Below the pieces are notes generated by a model. The model did no database searches. It worked only from the letters and a program-made list of their open reading frames with translations, and was not told the origin of the DNA. A program made the translations under genes and the position numbers. From assembly GCA_035610835.1 (NCBI GenBank), contig CM069458.1, positions 28,855,449 through 28,919,448 on the forward strand: DNA of 64,000 nucleotides. The letters run 5' to 3'. Of this stretch, positions 23,141 through 38,100 are shown one piece after another; positions within the stretch are counted from its first letter, which is position 1; each line of letters begins with the position of its first letter. Source of the DNA: Ophiura sarsii. Lineage: Eukaryota > Echinodermata > Ophiuroidea > Amphilepidida > Ophiuridae.

Positions 23141-26100
23141 GTAAGTTTGTCAATGTCATTTTTGGAAAAAAAGGGTGTGTTTGTGTTTATTTATGACGTG
23201 TAACAAACGGTAAGCGTTGTATTCTACCCGCCGGCATCGTTTCAACGGAATAAACCGCATACTCCATATAATTAAGTATTTGGTTTATTCCGTGAAACTA
23301 CGCCCGGCGGGTAGAATACAACGCTTACCATAACAAACAAGGTTTTACGTAGGATCCCGTTTTACGTCCAGTTGAGAAACCATTCATTCAAGATTACCAG
23401 GCTTCCCGTTATAAGCCTTTGTAATTGTAGACGAAACAAGTTGATTTAGCCACTGGGGTTCACAGACAAGAGATAGGTAACTCATGTCTCATTCGTAGGC
23501 TAACACAAGTAGTTTCCCACTATACCCAACGTCAGATGTTCGGCTTTAATTTTGCATAGCAAAAACTGCTACCCACTTTTTGACTTGTGTAGCAATTCCT
23601 AAATTGTGTGTCGCAGTTTTTATAGGCAATAAAATAGCGCATGAATATTATTTTTACTAAATTATAACAAGGAGTTATTATTAATAACTCCATGATTAAG
23701 TTATATTAACTGAATATCTCCAACAAGTACGGTTCGTGCATTTTACTAAGGTATTTCTCAATTAAAGTGAGAACTTGGACATTTTTCGTACTTCTTAGTC
23801 AAAATACTGCATCGCAAAATATGCGACGCCACTTTACAGTTGCGTCGCAACTGTTTTGTGTCGCATTTTGCGATGCGATACAGGTTATGTCGGATGTTGA
23901 CTATACCTAACTTCACATACCAATTGCTTGCAATTGGTACATGACATGTAGCCCCTGGTTTTCAAGCTGATACAACTGTGTCACAGCAGCGAGTAATTTA
24001 CTATGGAAATATTTCTTGAACACCGCAAAGGTTAGACGTTTGCAAATAAGATTTATATCAGTAATACGTTTTCCTACAGTGCATTCCTACTGTACCTACC
24101 TTATTTTGAAAACCGAACAACGGAAGCAGAAAAACAGCGCATTATCTGAGGTGTGAAAATGAAAATTTGTGAATACATGTTGTCTAAACGGATTAAGATA
24201 GCGACTTCCTTTGTGTGTACCACCTGTGTCTCCTCAACAACTGTCAAAGTTCTTGAATTCCACGCATTGATTTGTTGGACCGCGATGTAAATTAAGCGAT
24301 GCATCATTTTAGTCTCTTTGACTGTGGTTTCAGACGAACGCTGCACATGTACAAAGTGAATTGGAAACAGCAGCGTTGTAGCGTTTTACGTAACAAATCT
24401 GCAGAGACTGATCAACGCACGTGATATTCTGTTGTTTACCCATATTTTCTTGAGTGGCGCATCTCTTATAAATTTCAATATTTTTAACAGAAAACCCCCC
24501 CGATGTCTGTGCATTAATCACGAAAGAGTACAGGATATACACCAAGCCCACAGTTCCAAAATAATTAAGAATCTATGTAATCTACAAAGGTAGGAATTAT
24601 CGATAAAATCATGTTGATATGTACACAAGTTATCTGGACTTATGTTGTACAGCGCAAGTCGGCCTAGAATTTGCGTGTAGTTTCCCACCACCACCAGCCA
24701 AGCCTATTCTCATCAGACCAATTTCCAAATTGTGGTATAAATTGACATGACAATTGTAAATGTAAGTATATGGGTCGTTCTTTAAAAGTCCCCATTGAAG
24801 ACATGCAGTGGTAGGGTATACTATACACCTAAGGAACTCCTCCGGGTTTGCTGTCCTCTTTGCCATCAACCAATTCCAACAAACCCACTCTAGGACAGAC
24901 ACATTTGCAAACTCCTACTTCATGAGAACAGTACGTGACTGGAACCAGCTTCAGCCAGAGACTGTCATCCACTCTGACCCTGCCAAATTCAAAACTGCCC
25001 CGAGGTGATATCCCCCCTTTATCTAATACATCTACAAATTAGTCCACCCTCTCTGCACCTCCAGTTAAAACTCAGATGAGTGTTTTGAAGGACCAACCTA
25101 CCAAGTACCAAGTATCAAATTACCCAGGATTCCTTCTGATTCACTACCTGTTGCTATATTGCGTGAGACGCATTCTGCATCTATGCATGCATACACTTGT
25201 TTTCCTACCGTGATTTTCGCAAGTTTATGTGACGTTTAATACACGTAGCTCGACCGTGAGAATGATTTTAACAAAGTGCTCAACAAAAGAAAGTCATACA
25301 CTTTGTTTTTTATGTCCTCTACAGTGACTTTCAATTATATTTTGACCAGACAGGCTACATGTAGATAGACATACGAATGAATTCTTTCGGCACAATTTGG
25401 TACTAAACTTGCCATAAAACAACAATTACAACCCCATTAGATTAGCTCGGGGCATTTAATTTAAAAGAAATGTGTGACTTAAATCCAAATTTGCATTTTC
25501 AACACACTACCAGTGGCGGATACATGGGTGGGGGGCAAAAGGGGCGGTAGGTTCCGTGGGTACATTTGCAAGTTCTACCATGCGATTTTTTTTTTTTGGT
25601 TTTGGGACGACCACATCGCTAGGCCCCCCCCCACTTAGCAGAATTTCACGATCTGGCAGCAAAAAGTCATATGTGGATGTGCCTCCCGGACTTCGAAAAT
25701 GTGACTTTCTCTATACCTATTTTTTGGCCAATTTCCCACCCATCAATATACCTATTTTGTTAGAAAAGCACCCAATTTTGCACAAATTGGGCGCTTTTTA
25801 CCAAAAATGCCTCAAAATACACCCAATTTATGCCAATTGGGTGCTTTGGTGTGTGATGAAAACCACCCCATTGCTATACCAATTTTTGCGCAAAGACACC
25901 CCAAAAGGACTGGTAGGCACATATACCCCCGAGGTATAGCTTTAGCTGCCCGAGCAAAATAAACCCATCTTACCGTTGTCGATTCAAGATAAACAACGAC
26001 GAAGACCTTCACCCTGTTCAACAACAACCAAACATATTTACATCATTTATGTGAATAGCGTTTTGGAAAATTGATGAAAACAAGTAAAAAACGTGGTTTA

Positions 26101-29100
26101 ATAGGCTTAATTTGACCAAAAAAAATAGCTGCTCTGTAAAATACGGAACAAAATGTTTACGTTTTATTATAATTAGGCCCTTATTTGGACATCGTCCGTT
26201 CCCTGTAAATGGGCGAGGGATCTTCTGAATGGGATGGGTTACAAAAGGTAAACATTAGAGAAGACAAATTATTGTGCAAGTAATTGTGGAATTTAAAATA
26301 TTTTGTAAATAGCATTTTATTCACACACCACCTTTAACATTCAGAGAAAAATTAAATCAAGAATGCGTTTAATTTACATAACACATTTGATATAATGTTT
26401 ACAGAATATTTGTATCAAATTAGACACACCCCTCCATTTCAATAGTGGTACGGTCCAAATAGATTTGACGGTTGTCACATTTCACAGCGCGATGATACAA
26501 AATGGCAATTCTCTTGTGCTGGGTAGCGACCGTTTCGGCTAAAATTGTGGCTTTAGGAATTGTCCGTGACATATGGCCCTCGCCAAAAATATTTTCCTCA
26601 GGGATATAGCTACATTTTGGTATATAAAGCTGTTTGTTAACTTTAATGGGATCGCATGGCGAAATGCATTTATACGCCGAAAAAACGGGCGAAGAATGAA
26701 CACATTTTGCGAACATTTGTTGTTTGTTTACAATTTTGCATCGATGCATGGTTTCCAAATAAAGGTTCGCCATCCTATTAATTTGCACATGAAGTGTGGG
26801 TTTATCTCAAATCAACAACGCTTTGTTACTGTACTTAAGGTATGGGGAGTTGTTGAATTAGGGATAATTGATTTTGAGTTTCCTGTTGCAGATTTTGAAA
26901 AATGAATGAGGTCACTTTTAATTTTAATTAGGCCTATTAATTATTGATTATTAATCAATGTCTTTATTTTCATCTGCTTGCTGCTCAAATACTTTGTATC
27001 TGGGTGTTTTGCTGGTTTTACTCACAATACCCCATGATTGCTAATTATCCATGATTAAAGTCGGGTCGGTCAGTAGATTTTCCTTTTTTTTTCTTTTTCT
27101 TTTTTTGGCTGACAAATATTACTGACAGATAGTGGTTCATGACAAGACAAAATTGGTAAAGGTCAATATTTCTAGTGTTATATTCTGAAACTAGTATTGG
27201 TATACTAGTCTCAGGGTATAATAACTAGTTTAAAAGCAATAAAATATATTCAAGCAAACTTATTCATTTCAAGCAGAAAATAGTAATATTTTAACAAATT
27301 GGGTAACATATAAATTAATAAAATAAAATAATGCGACCCTGATTTTAGAGATTTTAGGGTTGGCCGGCTGAGGGCTACACAAACAAAATTGTTGGTCTTA
27401 GGCCCCCCCCCCCCAAAAAAAAAGGTGTTTGCTTATCCTTGTCCGACCGACCGTCTCCGACGCACTGGTCCTGACTGTAAGTGTAACGTTTTTTTAAAAA
27501 AAAAAATCCATTTTTTTTTTTCAACCAAAAAATTAATATCACCTTTTTTCGTTGGTGAAAAAAAAAATCATAAAAATGGAAGAAAAACATGTTTTGAAAT
27601 ACCACCTTTTTTAACATTGAGATATTTGTCTTGGCATGTATTGTTATTTGTCAGTGTTCAACGAAATTGAGTTTCATCTTCAAATAACTAAAAAAAGTAT
27701 GATAAATCAAGATAAATCCTCCAGTATCGGGAGTTCATATTTCGTTTTCGTCAGAGTTAAAAACACCATTGCTTTATACATGTACGTGCGCAGAACTCTT
27801 TCTGTCGGTTTAAAATTAAAAAATGGCGGTTTCTGCGCAAGTCGGGGCATCTACATGTATGGACAAGCAAACCATTTTTTTTTGTTGCCTTATTATTGTT
27901 TGTAATTCCTTGTCGGTCGGTCGGTCTTGGCCTGTCCAGTGCTAATTATACATGTAGTTGTCACATTGGGTCAGAATCAGTGCAATAAATATGGCGTAGG
28001 TCAGGAAATGGAATAATCCGTGGCTCTTACAGGAATGGTATGGTGTTAATACGGTACCTACATACATGTACATGTATGAGTAAGCTATCACAAATTAGCC
28101 TAGAATGTTTGTCCTCATTTGAGAAGAAAAAAAAGGAATTGAAAGTAAAGGAATCGAAAGCAAAAAAAACACACAAAATGGACAACAAAAATCAATACAA
28201 AAAGAATTTCATCATTTAGTTTAGCTATTGTTTCTTTTAAAAAATAAATAAATAAAAATATAAGCATAGCTATTTTCCCAATTGTACAGTATGTGACACA
28301 GACCTTCTTTTTTATTGCCTAATGCTCAGTCAGGTGGCTTCTGTTTTGTTCCAAAGTTATACAATATGTAACCCATACGAACACCTTGAGAAAGTAATTG
28401 TCTAAAAATAATAGATTTGAAAGTGGAAGGATACTGTATTACAAGTCCAGGGGAAACCCCATTGTGGTGCTTGCTTTTAAAAATAGCATCATAAGAATTC
28501 AAAATTGATGCCGAACATGGATGGGCCCATTTGATTTAATTCTTGCATCTGATGCAAAAACATATCTAGCAACATGAGCTTATTTGAATTTATATGCTGA
28601 TGCTTATCAAATTGCGTTGTGTGTGTCCTTCATGTTGGAGGGTGTCACTTTCTGTTATCCTTTTCAATTTCATAAATATACAAAAGACTAACCGCATACG
28701 AGGGCGGATCAAAAAGTGTTGTCACTTGGCCTATGTTTCTGAAGATGACCATTCAATTTAAAAAACTACAGTCTCATTCCATATGACCCGTCATATGTTT
28801 ATTATTAGATCATATAATATAAGTCACATACCAGGGTCAACGGTCATCTAAAAATTATAATATTAATTGTATTGAAAGTAGGGGTAAATTTCCGTTTAAT
28901 GAACTATCCGTTTAAACTATTAAAAAAAGGCGTTCAAACGTTTAAACATATTTTTATGCTAGCATTGATTTCATTGCGATCGCGATCGTCGCATTTTGTT
29001 AGTCACCATCTTTTCATTTTTTTTATTCTCAGTCTAAATCCTCAGTCAGTCGTTTAACAATATTAATCGATATAATGCATGTATGATAGGCCAACATTGA

Positions 29101-32100
29101 TTGTACCGGGTTTTTATTTCTAGAAACGTTATCGTAATAATTTCGACATGTATACTTGGTTACAACAAGGCCGTTTCGACCGGGTTTTTTTTGGAATTTA
29201 TTTCTAGAAACGTTATCGTAATAATGTTGACATTTATAATTGGTACAACAAGGCTGTAATGGTTGTATGGAATGAGAACTATGAGCAAGCTTACTTGTTT
29301 ACTTAAAATTTAGTCAGACTTTTAAAATTTGATTAGGGCTTTTATTTAGCCGTTTAGCGAATTCTGTAAATGTTTAAACCCCCTATGAGCGTTTAAACGT
29401 CTATAAATCTAAATGTGTGGTTATATTGTGCTTTTCTATGTCTATACATTTCTTATTTAATTGTCAAAACCATTCAAAACTAAATTCAAACTAAACAAGG
29501 TCTAGAATAAACACTTTCACAGTTATGCAATTTGTTGATTTTTTGTAAATGGACATTTAAAAACAACAAAAATGGCAACTGTTGAAAAAAAGTGCTGCGT
29601 GATGACAAAAGTTCTTCTTTTTTGCAAAAGGTACTTGTTTTTGCGCCTTAGCGTTATAGCGCATTTTCCCTATCCCTAACATATCCATTTATTCAATGTT
29701 TCCAAGTCCAAATTATTCTAACACTCTAGGGCCTATACAATTGTATGATGAGGTAGACTCTGTGTGAGGTGTCTAGCCTAGCCTTTAAGAAAGCATAATT
29801 ATGCCATAGAAATAACAAGGATTTAACCGTCATTAACATGTTGCTTTTTATTTGTTCCTTTTGCCTATGTATGTAATGGATTTACAACAAACTATTTTAA
29901 ATTTCTATTTTGATAGAACCGTGTTGGTTGCGGCACGTCCGACGGCGAGTTTGGCAAAGAGAGATTCTTCCAGTGCGATAGAGACAACGGACTGTTTGTC
30001 GCCGTGAATAAACTTAAGTTTGACGTAGGTGACTCGCCGCATAGCTCAGAAAACCAATCAGCTGCTATTAGCAGCAGCAGGCGGCCTTCGGCAGCGGATT
30101 ACCGCGACAGTTTTGTTGAGTCGGATCTGAAAAAGAACATGGAGGTGTACGTGTGTTCTAAGAAGGGTAGTAAAGAAGAGTGGGTCAAAGGCAAGATTAT
30201 CTACATGGGGAAGCCTCCCGGGGAGCCAATCACGTATGTCGGTGTTGAGATGGTGAGTTAAAGTAATCAAATGGGGAGGGGGAGGGGGGGGGGGGGGGGG
30301 GGGGGGAGGGTTAGAAGAAGCAAAGAAGCATTTGAGCAAAAAGACCCATTCTCAGAGGCAAAATAATACTTTCCCTTCCTTCAGGGTCTTAGCTAGGATT
30401 TAAAATGTGCCCGTCCAAAAAGAAGGAAAAAAATATTTGTAATGAATGACGTGCGAAGCACCAAGGCGCATAGCGCGGACAGGGGGGAGTTTGAGGGGGG
30501 ATGTGCTCCCCTCAGCGTTCGAAAAAAATTCAATTTTCGAACCCATTTGGTGTGATTTGGGGGGCACTTTTGACCGACATTTTATTGAAAATGTTTGTTG
30601 TTAAATGTTAAATAAATATCCCTTTTTAAAAAGTAATAAGCTTACTTCATGATCAGTCCATTTTCTTCTCTGCATGAAAATATATTAATTTTGAAAGTTA
30701 TCCCTGGTAGAGAGGTTTCATTATTTGCATTATATTCCAATTAATGTCTGCCGTGTTTGACATTTTTACCCCTGATTTTTCCCGCCGAAGAAATGATTTC
30801 TTTCGTATACGCGCGGCCATCTTGGCCTACATCCCCTAATCCCCTAGTCGATCTTGAATATTACCGTTCGGAACATTGATGACAAAATTGTAGAGGGCGG
30901 CATAGTCTTAGTCTACCAACCGCCGGCGGCAGTATTTTGCATTGCGTCATCAATATCGGACCACGTGCGCGATTGGTGGTACCCATTTTACAGCACGACG
31001 TAACATGAGAAAATAACATACATGTACGGGAACCAAATGCTGTTTACATGATGATTGAAAGGTATTCCCCGAGCCAAGTTCGCATTGGTACGATAGATCG
31101 AAGTATTTAAAATGACATTTCAAGATTTTCTTGCACTATTTATGGTCGATTTTTATGCACAAATTCGAAATGTAGTTACAATTCCGCTAAATCTCGGGAT
31201 ACTTTGAGAAAACCGAGGGAATACCGTCCACCCGAACGACAAGTGTTTTTTCCCAGCATTGTAAAGGTTAATAATAATACATGAATATCCATCTCTTCAT
31301 CAGCCAAGGTCTGAACGCATCATAAACAGTATCATAATATTTGATCGGGATGTTCAATGCTTGTAGAATTGATATAAGTCGGATTCTGGACCGTTTAATA
31401 TAATGACTACCATTAATTTTGTACTAGATTTTATAGTGCCTACCGCGCCGTATTATTTATTTAAAGTGCTCGCTTATCATGACCCTTGGAAGTTTATAAT
31501 GAATTAATGATTTATTTATTTTTTGTCCAAAAAACTGCCCGTCAATAAGACGGGTTGGGGATATTTCCACCCGTCCACTTTAGAAACTGCCCGTCCAAAA
31601 GACGGGTGGACGCCTGGACGGGTCGCTGGCTAAGACCCTGCCTTCCTTGCAAGATTATCTACATTTAATGTCAAGTAAAAGTGTTACAAGTAGATCGCAA
31701 GAAAAAAATTGCAAATGTTTTACTTTTTATAATTATTTTTAAAAAAAAGAAGAAAAAAAGAAGAAGAAAAAGAGGAAAACTGTTTGAATTCAATCAGTTG
31801 CCGCAGCATAGCATTTAACAGTGTACAGCATCAGTGCCTCCCCGAAACCTAACCCACAAGTTGCGCTACATAGTATATATTACATGTCAATTTACTGGGA
31901 TTAAAATCAGGTGCAATTATTGGACGAGTAATCCTCAGGTCAATATGAAAAATAGCAAAGCAGGCCAGATGTAATATGAACTGATTAATATTTGAAGAGC
32001 AATTTTGATTTATTAATTGATTGTGTGGTCAATAAGGGCTGGGTACGACACGATGATGATATTAAAAAACCTGGAAGTATCGTTTTATGTACAGGGTGGG

Positions 32101-35100
32101 ATAAGACACTGATGAGGCTTTATTATACTGCATTATCACGGCATGGGGTCCAGAGGCCTGCTTACGGGTTTTTAGAGTTTTCTGAATGCATTTTGAGGGT
32201 TTCTTGCCACATAATTTCTTATTTTATGAATGAAGCAGTTTAATAATGATTCTATCCATAACACATGTATTGTATTATGTTTTAACTAAAAAATAAAATT
32301 GTAGTGCTGGTCAGACAGTGTGAATGCCAGTGGAGTAACAAGTGGAGGAGGGGGTGGGAGGGGGGGGGTACGGGGAGCGATCTTCCCCAAATATTAGTGT
32401 CGGTCGAATTTTGCACTTTCACTATTGGTTATTGAAGGCTTGTTTTTCGCGCCTGATTTAGTTTTGGGAACACACCAACCCTGCGCTCTCAATTCGCAAA
32501 AGTTGACTATCCGGTAAATTCCTTGTCGGTTCACTTGCACCCCCCTCACACCCCATATGAAAAACTTAGCTACGCCACTGGTGAGTGCAGGCTACACTCA
32601 ACTGGCGTAGTTATAATGCTATAAAACAAGTCATACATGTATGTAAAATGGTTATATTACCCACCCTGTATGGTCAATATCAAATGAATTGCAACTAGAG
32701 CAGTTCAGTGTACTAAAGATCGTGAACCATGGTTGTTTGTTTGTTATAAACCCAATCGTACCCAACCAACACTATATCTAGGCCTGAGTCATACATGTAT
32801 GTAAAATGGTTATATTACCCACCCTGTATGGCCAATCTCAAATGAATTGCAACTAGAGCAGTTCAGTGTACTAAAGATCGTGAACCATGGTTGTCGTCTG
32901 TTGTGAACCCAACCAACACTATTAATAGGCATTCGCTTTCTAAAAAAGAGACCATTTAAAAAATAATCTCTGCTTTGTATGATGTTCTTTTTTTGCAAAC
33001 ACTTAATCATATTTTTTTTGAAAGGTTTTAAAGTTGCAAGGGAAATCATAGATTAACCTTTTGTAATATAAATATTACATATAAACACAGATAAGATAGT
33101 TCACATTCCTTTTCATAATTGAAATAAAATGCATTGTTAAATTGTATTACAATACATGTAAATTCCTTGAATGTACAGTTTTTTTGGGCAATTCCACTCA
33201 TATTTTATCAGGATTATCAAAGTGAGTACATTTATATGCCAGGGAGGGGAGAGGGGGCATACATTTAGGGGTTTTCAGTCAAGGCTGTTTTTTCTTTTAA
33301 GGGGGGGGGGGGGGGGGGGGGGTCTATGTAAATTAAAGATTTACTCAATTGTGAAAATTGGAAGGAGGGCAAAGGGGGGGGGGGGAGCAGAGGAGCATGG
33401 GTACCCACAATTATGGCTGGTAGGGGCATACAAGCAGACAACCATGGGTACCCAAACGTTTGGTACAAATTGAGAATAAATTTCTTACATGACACCCATA
33501 TTCCTGCATGGGGGGGGGGGGGGGGGGGTGGAGTGGGTGCTTGGGTAGGCAGCAAGGGTGAATTTAATTACTAGGTTGGCAAGGATTTGTTACCACGTTT
33601 CTAATAAGCCGTCACTGATACTGATGACATGAAGCTATGTGGTTTTATAAGATAACACACATGTTTATAACCCCTTTCCTTTTATCAATAATGCACAGGA
33701 AAAGCCCAGAATAACTCCATGGGACGGAACCTTTAAGAGCCATCGTCTGTGCACACCCTTGAAGCAGTTTTATTCTGAACTCTTGCAGATAAACGACGTT
33801 GTGCCGGCCAACGTGCTAGATGGTATGTTTGTATATAGTAAAATCTTTATATCTTATTATGTTATCACCTGTTTTCTCAAATTACTTTTAAATAATCTTT
33901 TTTTTATGAAGTAAATCACTTTTTAAAAAAAGGTTCATTTACAAATTTATAACTATTTTGGAAAAAATGCTCTACTCAAATCAAATTCTGTTTTTGACGA
34001 TGTGAAGGGCCTACATGTCTACTGGACTATATAGTTTGACTGATTTTACCATGTATTTTAGTTAATGCATAGCAAACACTGCAAATTATGAGCGTTTACT
34101 TTTGGACAAACTAAAAGTAAACTTAAAAGTAAACGCAATTCTAAACACAAAACTTAACGTAAAAGTAAACACAAAACTAAACGTTTCTTGCATTTTGCAC
34201 CCAATTGACCTCAAAGCACGCTCCAAAATGGAGTGAATAAAATCACAGATGTTTCCACCATCTGTGATAAAATGGGACAGTCATTGATTAGAGGCTGGGT
34301 GGAAAACAGCTTGGTCGTTTGGCTCACAAGTGTTTAGTATTGCGTTTACTTTTGAGTTTACTTTTAGTTTGTCCAAAAGTAAACGCTCATAATTTTTAGT
34401 GAAATCAAATAACTATCTTACATGTACACACTACAAATCCCTATAGTGCTAGCTGCTGGTACCGCGCGCTTCCTCTGGTCTATCTCGTGGCACGATCCTG
34501 TGGGCTATCAAATGACAAACAGTTTTTGGAGCTGACCATTTTGTGCAGTCAGTAAGGTGTCTGGCTTCCATGCACTCAGCCTGGTTTCGATCCCCGGTTT
34601 TTCTCACCTGATAGTTTTATTCACAAAAACATGTCCGGGAGTTAGGGTTAAGCACTGGGTAACTCTAATTTGATCAACATGGCTTAAAACAAATTGTTTG
34701 GTTGTCTAGACTTCTCTAATCTCAAAGAATGCCTCCGGCAAACACTTAATTACTTGTATAATTTTTTGCAACATTTGGCAGTTAAAGGTAACAACCCTGT
34801 TCTACAAGCCCATCATATAATGCGTATTATTTGAAGTTATTTTTTGACATTGTGGAATTTTCTTGAATTTTTTTGATTTTTGTTGTTGACAAGTTTTGAG
34901 AAATTCTGAACATTTTGAAAATGGTTGAAAATTTACCACACGGTGTAAAGCGCTATATAAAAACCGACTATTATTATTATTGGGGCTGACGAAAGGCAAG
35001 CGAGTTGCTGCCAGAAAGCCATCCCAGAGGTAAGCTTATTTACTGTTGTGAAAAACAACAATCTCAAAAATATTATTATTATTATATAATTACCAACATT

Positions 35101-38100
35101 TTCATGAAAATTATGTTTAAAAATCCAGACTGACCAACCCTACCTGTAGAACAGGGTGTTCTTTGTCCACTTATCCCTACAATTCTAATAAAAACATGCG
35201 CAATGCAACCAGGCCTGTTTTGCTCTACTTGCACATCGAGGGTTGAGCGCCAGAAGGCTGTAACTCAAGAAATGCTATTTTGAGATAATCGACTTTCAAA
35301 TATTTGGGACTCATTACAATTACACTGTAGCACCCAACTTATAACTCTAATTGTAGTCAAATTCAGAGTGTTTATGAGTTATCTCTTTATGGTTCTGAAC
35401 ATCTAGGTTATATGGATTATTTTTGTACCAAAACATCAATTTGCCCAAAAGTTGAGTTACGGCCTTCTGGCGCTTAACCCTCGACATGTAAGTGTTCAAT
35501 TGAGATACAGGGTATCCCAGAATGAAGTATACCATGAAAGGTGCATTTATTTAGCTATAAATAGCTTAGAGCTTATGATTCTAAGATCTGCATCCTTTTC
35601 GCTCTCATAGGAATTTTGAGTTTTAAAAATCAAACATTCCTGACAGAAATTATGGACTCTTGTGTAAAAAAGGTAGATTTCCAGTTTGACCAAAATTAAC
35701 ACTTTTGAAACTCATTAAATCATTGACCATGTTCGGCACAAATATCAAATTAATTGATATGCAGGTAATTTGCTGCGTCCTATTTCAATTTCCACTATAG
35801 AAATAATCAACTTATTGTGATGTTTTATGCAGCAATATTTGAATGGTGTGAGGTAATCGTTCAGCTTGAGTGATTTATATCATTCATTCATTTCATTTCA
35901 TTTCATTTCATTTTTATTATTGATAATGTGTCGTGGCCAAACGGCCAAATTGTACATTATTGACAGATTTAAAAATACATTAAAATACAAATATTAAAAC
36001 ATTTAACAACAATATCATAAAGAAGACATAAAAAATTTAAAAGAAATCACCCACAGTCCCACACCACAGTCGCACCAAAAAAAGGTTGTCGCATACATCG
36101 AAAAAAGGATGAACACCTCCCCCCCACCGCTCACTCACCCATCACCCACACCACAGTCACGAATCACAGCACCCCGCACGCTCACTCACCCATCACCCAC
36201 ACCACAGTCACGAATCACAGCACCCCCCCCCCATCCCACCTTCCCCCATCACACAACCCAACAAACAACAAACTCACAAGTATCTGGCCGCCCTCACTCA
36301 CATTTAGGCATACTAAAAATATATATTTATAAAAAAACCACCATTATATTGCACAAGAAACATCAAAAATATTACCGGTATATTGAGAATAAAATTATAA
36401 TATTATATTGCACCATGAATGAGTAAAAAGAACAATTAGGATTTGTTATTTAACAGGTCAGTAAAATATGGTATTGGGCTCTTTCTGAACCGTTTGGTCC
36501 TACACGACAGAAGGGAGATGGAATTGGAATTGCGCAATTCCCTGCCATGCACAGATTGCCTCGTAGGTGGCTAGTGCAGTTACAATCTGGCAGAGATTTG
36601 ATACATTTTTTGCTATGATTTTTCCTACGGTCAGAAAGAGTATCCAATCCACATTTTTCGACTGCATCAGTGTATGAGCTGTATTGTTTTCCAAGCATAA
36701 TTTTGCAAGCTCTTCTTTGCACTTTCTCGAGAGTTGTACCTTGATCACATGTCAATGAGGATCCCCAAACTACATCGCCATATTCCAACAAAGGTCTAAC
36801 ATAGCCTTTGTAAATAATTGCAAGTTCTTCCAAAGTTAAACCAAATCTTTTTAGATTGCGGAGCATGTACATGCGGCTATTAGCTTTTTTGAGCATTTCC
36901 TTCTCCCATTTTAAGTCATCTTAAAGCCAAATGCCTAAGATATTAGCAAATTTCACAAACTTAAGGGGAACATCATCAATAGTCATAGTTGGTGTTGGAG
37001 GGTCCCGCATGACACATGCTTGAAGCCCCTGACACTTGGATGGATTAAGTGTCAAATTATTGTTTTTGGTCCAATTAACAAAAACTGTCTAAGTCATCTT
37101 GCAGGGTGCTTTCAGCAGAATTAGTGACATTTGAAGCAAGAGTTAAGTCATCAACATATTTCCACACATTGGCACCAGCATCTGAAGCTGCATCATTAAT
37201 GATAACTGGGAAACCCAAAGGACCTAATTTGGTACCTTGTGGAAGCCCTCCATTTAACTTTTTGTAGTTAGACAGAGTTTGGTTATATCTGACACACTGT
37301 TGTCTACCAGAAATAAAACTACAAATCCATGGAATACACATGTACATCCCTAAATGGCAATTTTGAAGTTTCTTGTGAGTTTTATCAATTGAAATACGCT
37401 GAAAGTCAGAGACAGGTTTCCATGTTTTTGTGTAGAATCTCCCTGTTAAAATAAAAATTAAATTTAAAAAAAAATCTGACCGTTCGACCCAGACTCTGGC
37501 CCTCAAGTCAACTTTTTTTGGTTGCCCTATTTTTAATAATGTCATGCCATATTGGAACGAATGAAGATATCTTGATGAAATTGACAGAGTAAGTTGGAGA
37601 CACGTTCCCCATCATATTTTTAATATTTTTTCAAACACGGTATAAATCATTCTGGGACACCCTGTATGCTCAGAGCTACAATGTAGTCTTTAAAAAAGTA
37701 TTTCCACTTAATTAATGATTTCCCCACAGAGAGTGGAGGACCATCAAGCATGACGGCATCTTCCGCTAAAACTGGTGCGACAACAAAGCCATTGACAGTT
37801 ACAGGTATAGCCAGCAAGACAAAGACATCAATGAAACGGACGCTGTCCTCTAACCCTGGGGCAAATAAGAACAGGGGAAGCGCACTAAAAGCCCCCGGGT
37901 ATGCGGCCAAACATGATGGAAGCGATGCAACAGGTAGTAGATTGTCGGACAACCGAGCCTTGACGAGCTTATCAGGTAAAAGTATGTGTTCAACACATCC
38001 CTAAACCATGTGTGATGTGATCAAGCAAAATAATATAACCACACAAAGGATAGATATAACTACACAAAGGATAGATTAATGTTGTAAATACTACACGTTT

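Noticed and set aside
26420..26905. Overlapping frames of 110-122 codons on both strands
   Set aside because: No family motif and no convincing exon boundaries; could be an old repeat.
28690..28720. GAGGGCGGATCAAAAAGTG, similar to a mariner terminus
   Set aside because: No matching second terminus was found nearby, so no element could be bounded.
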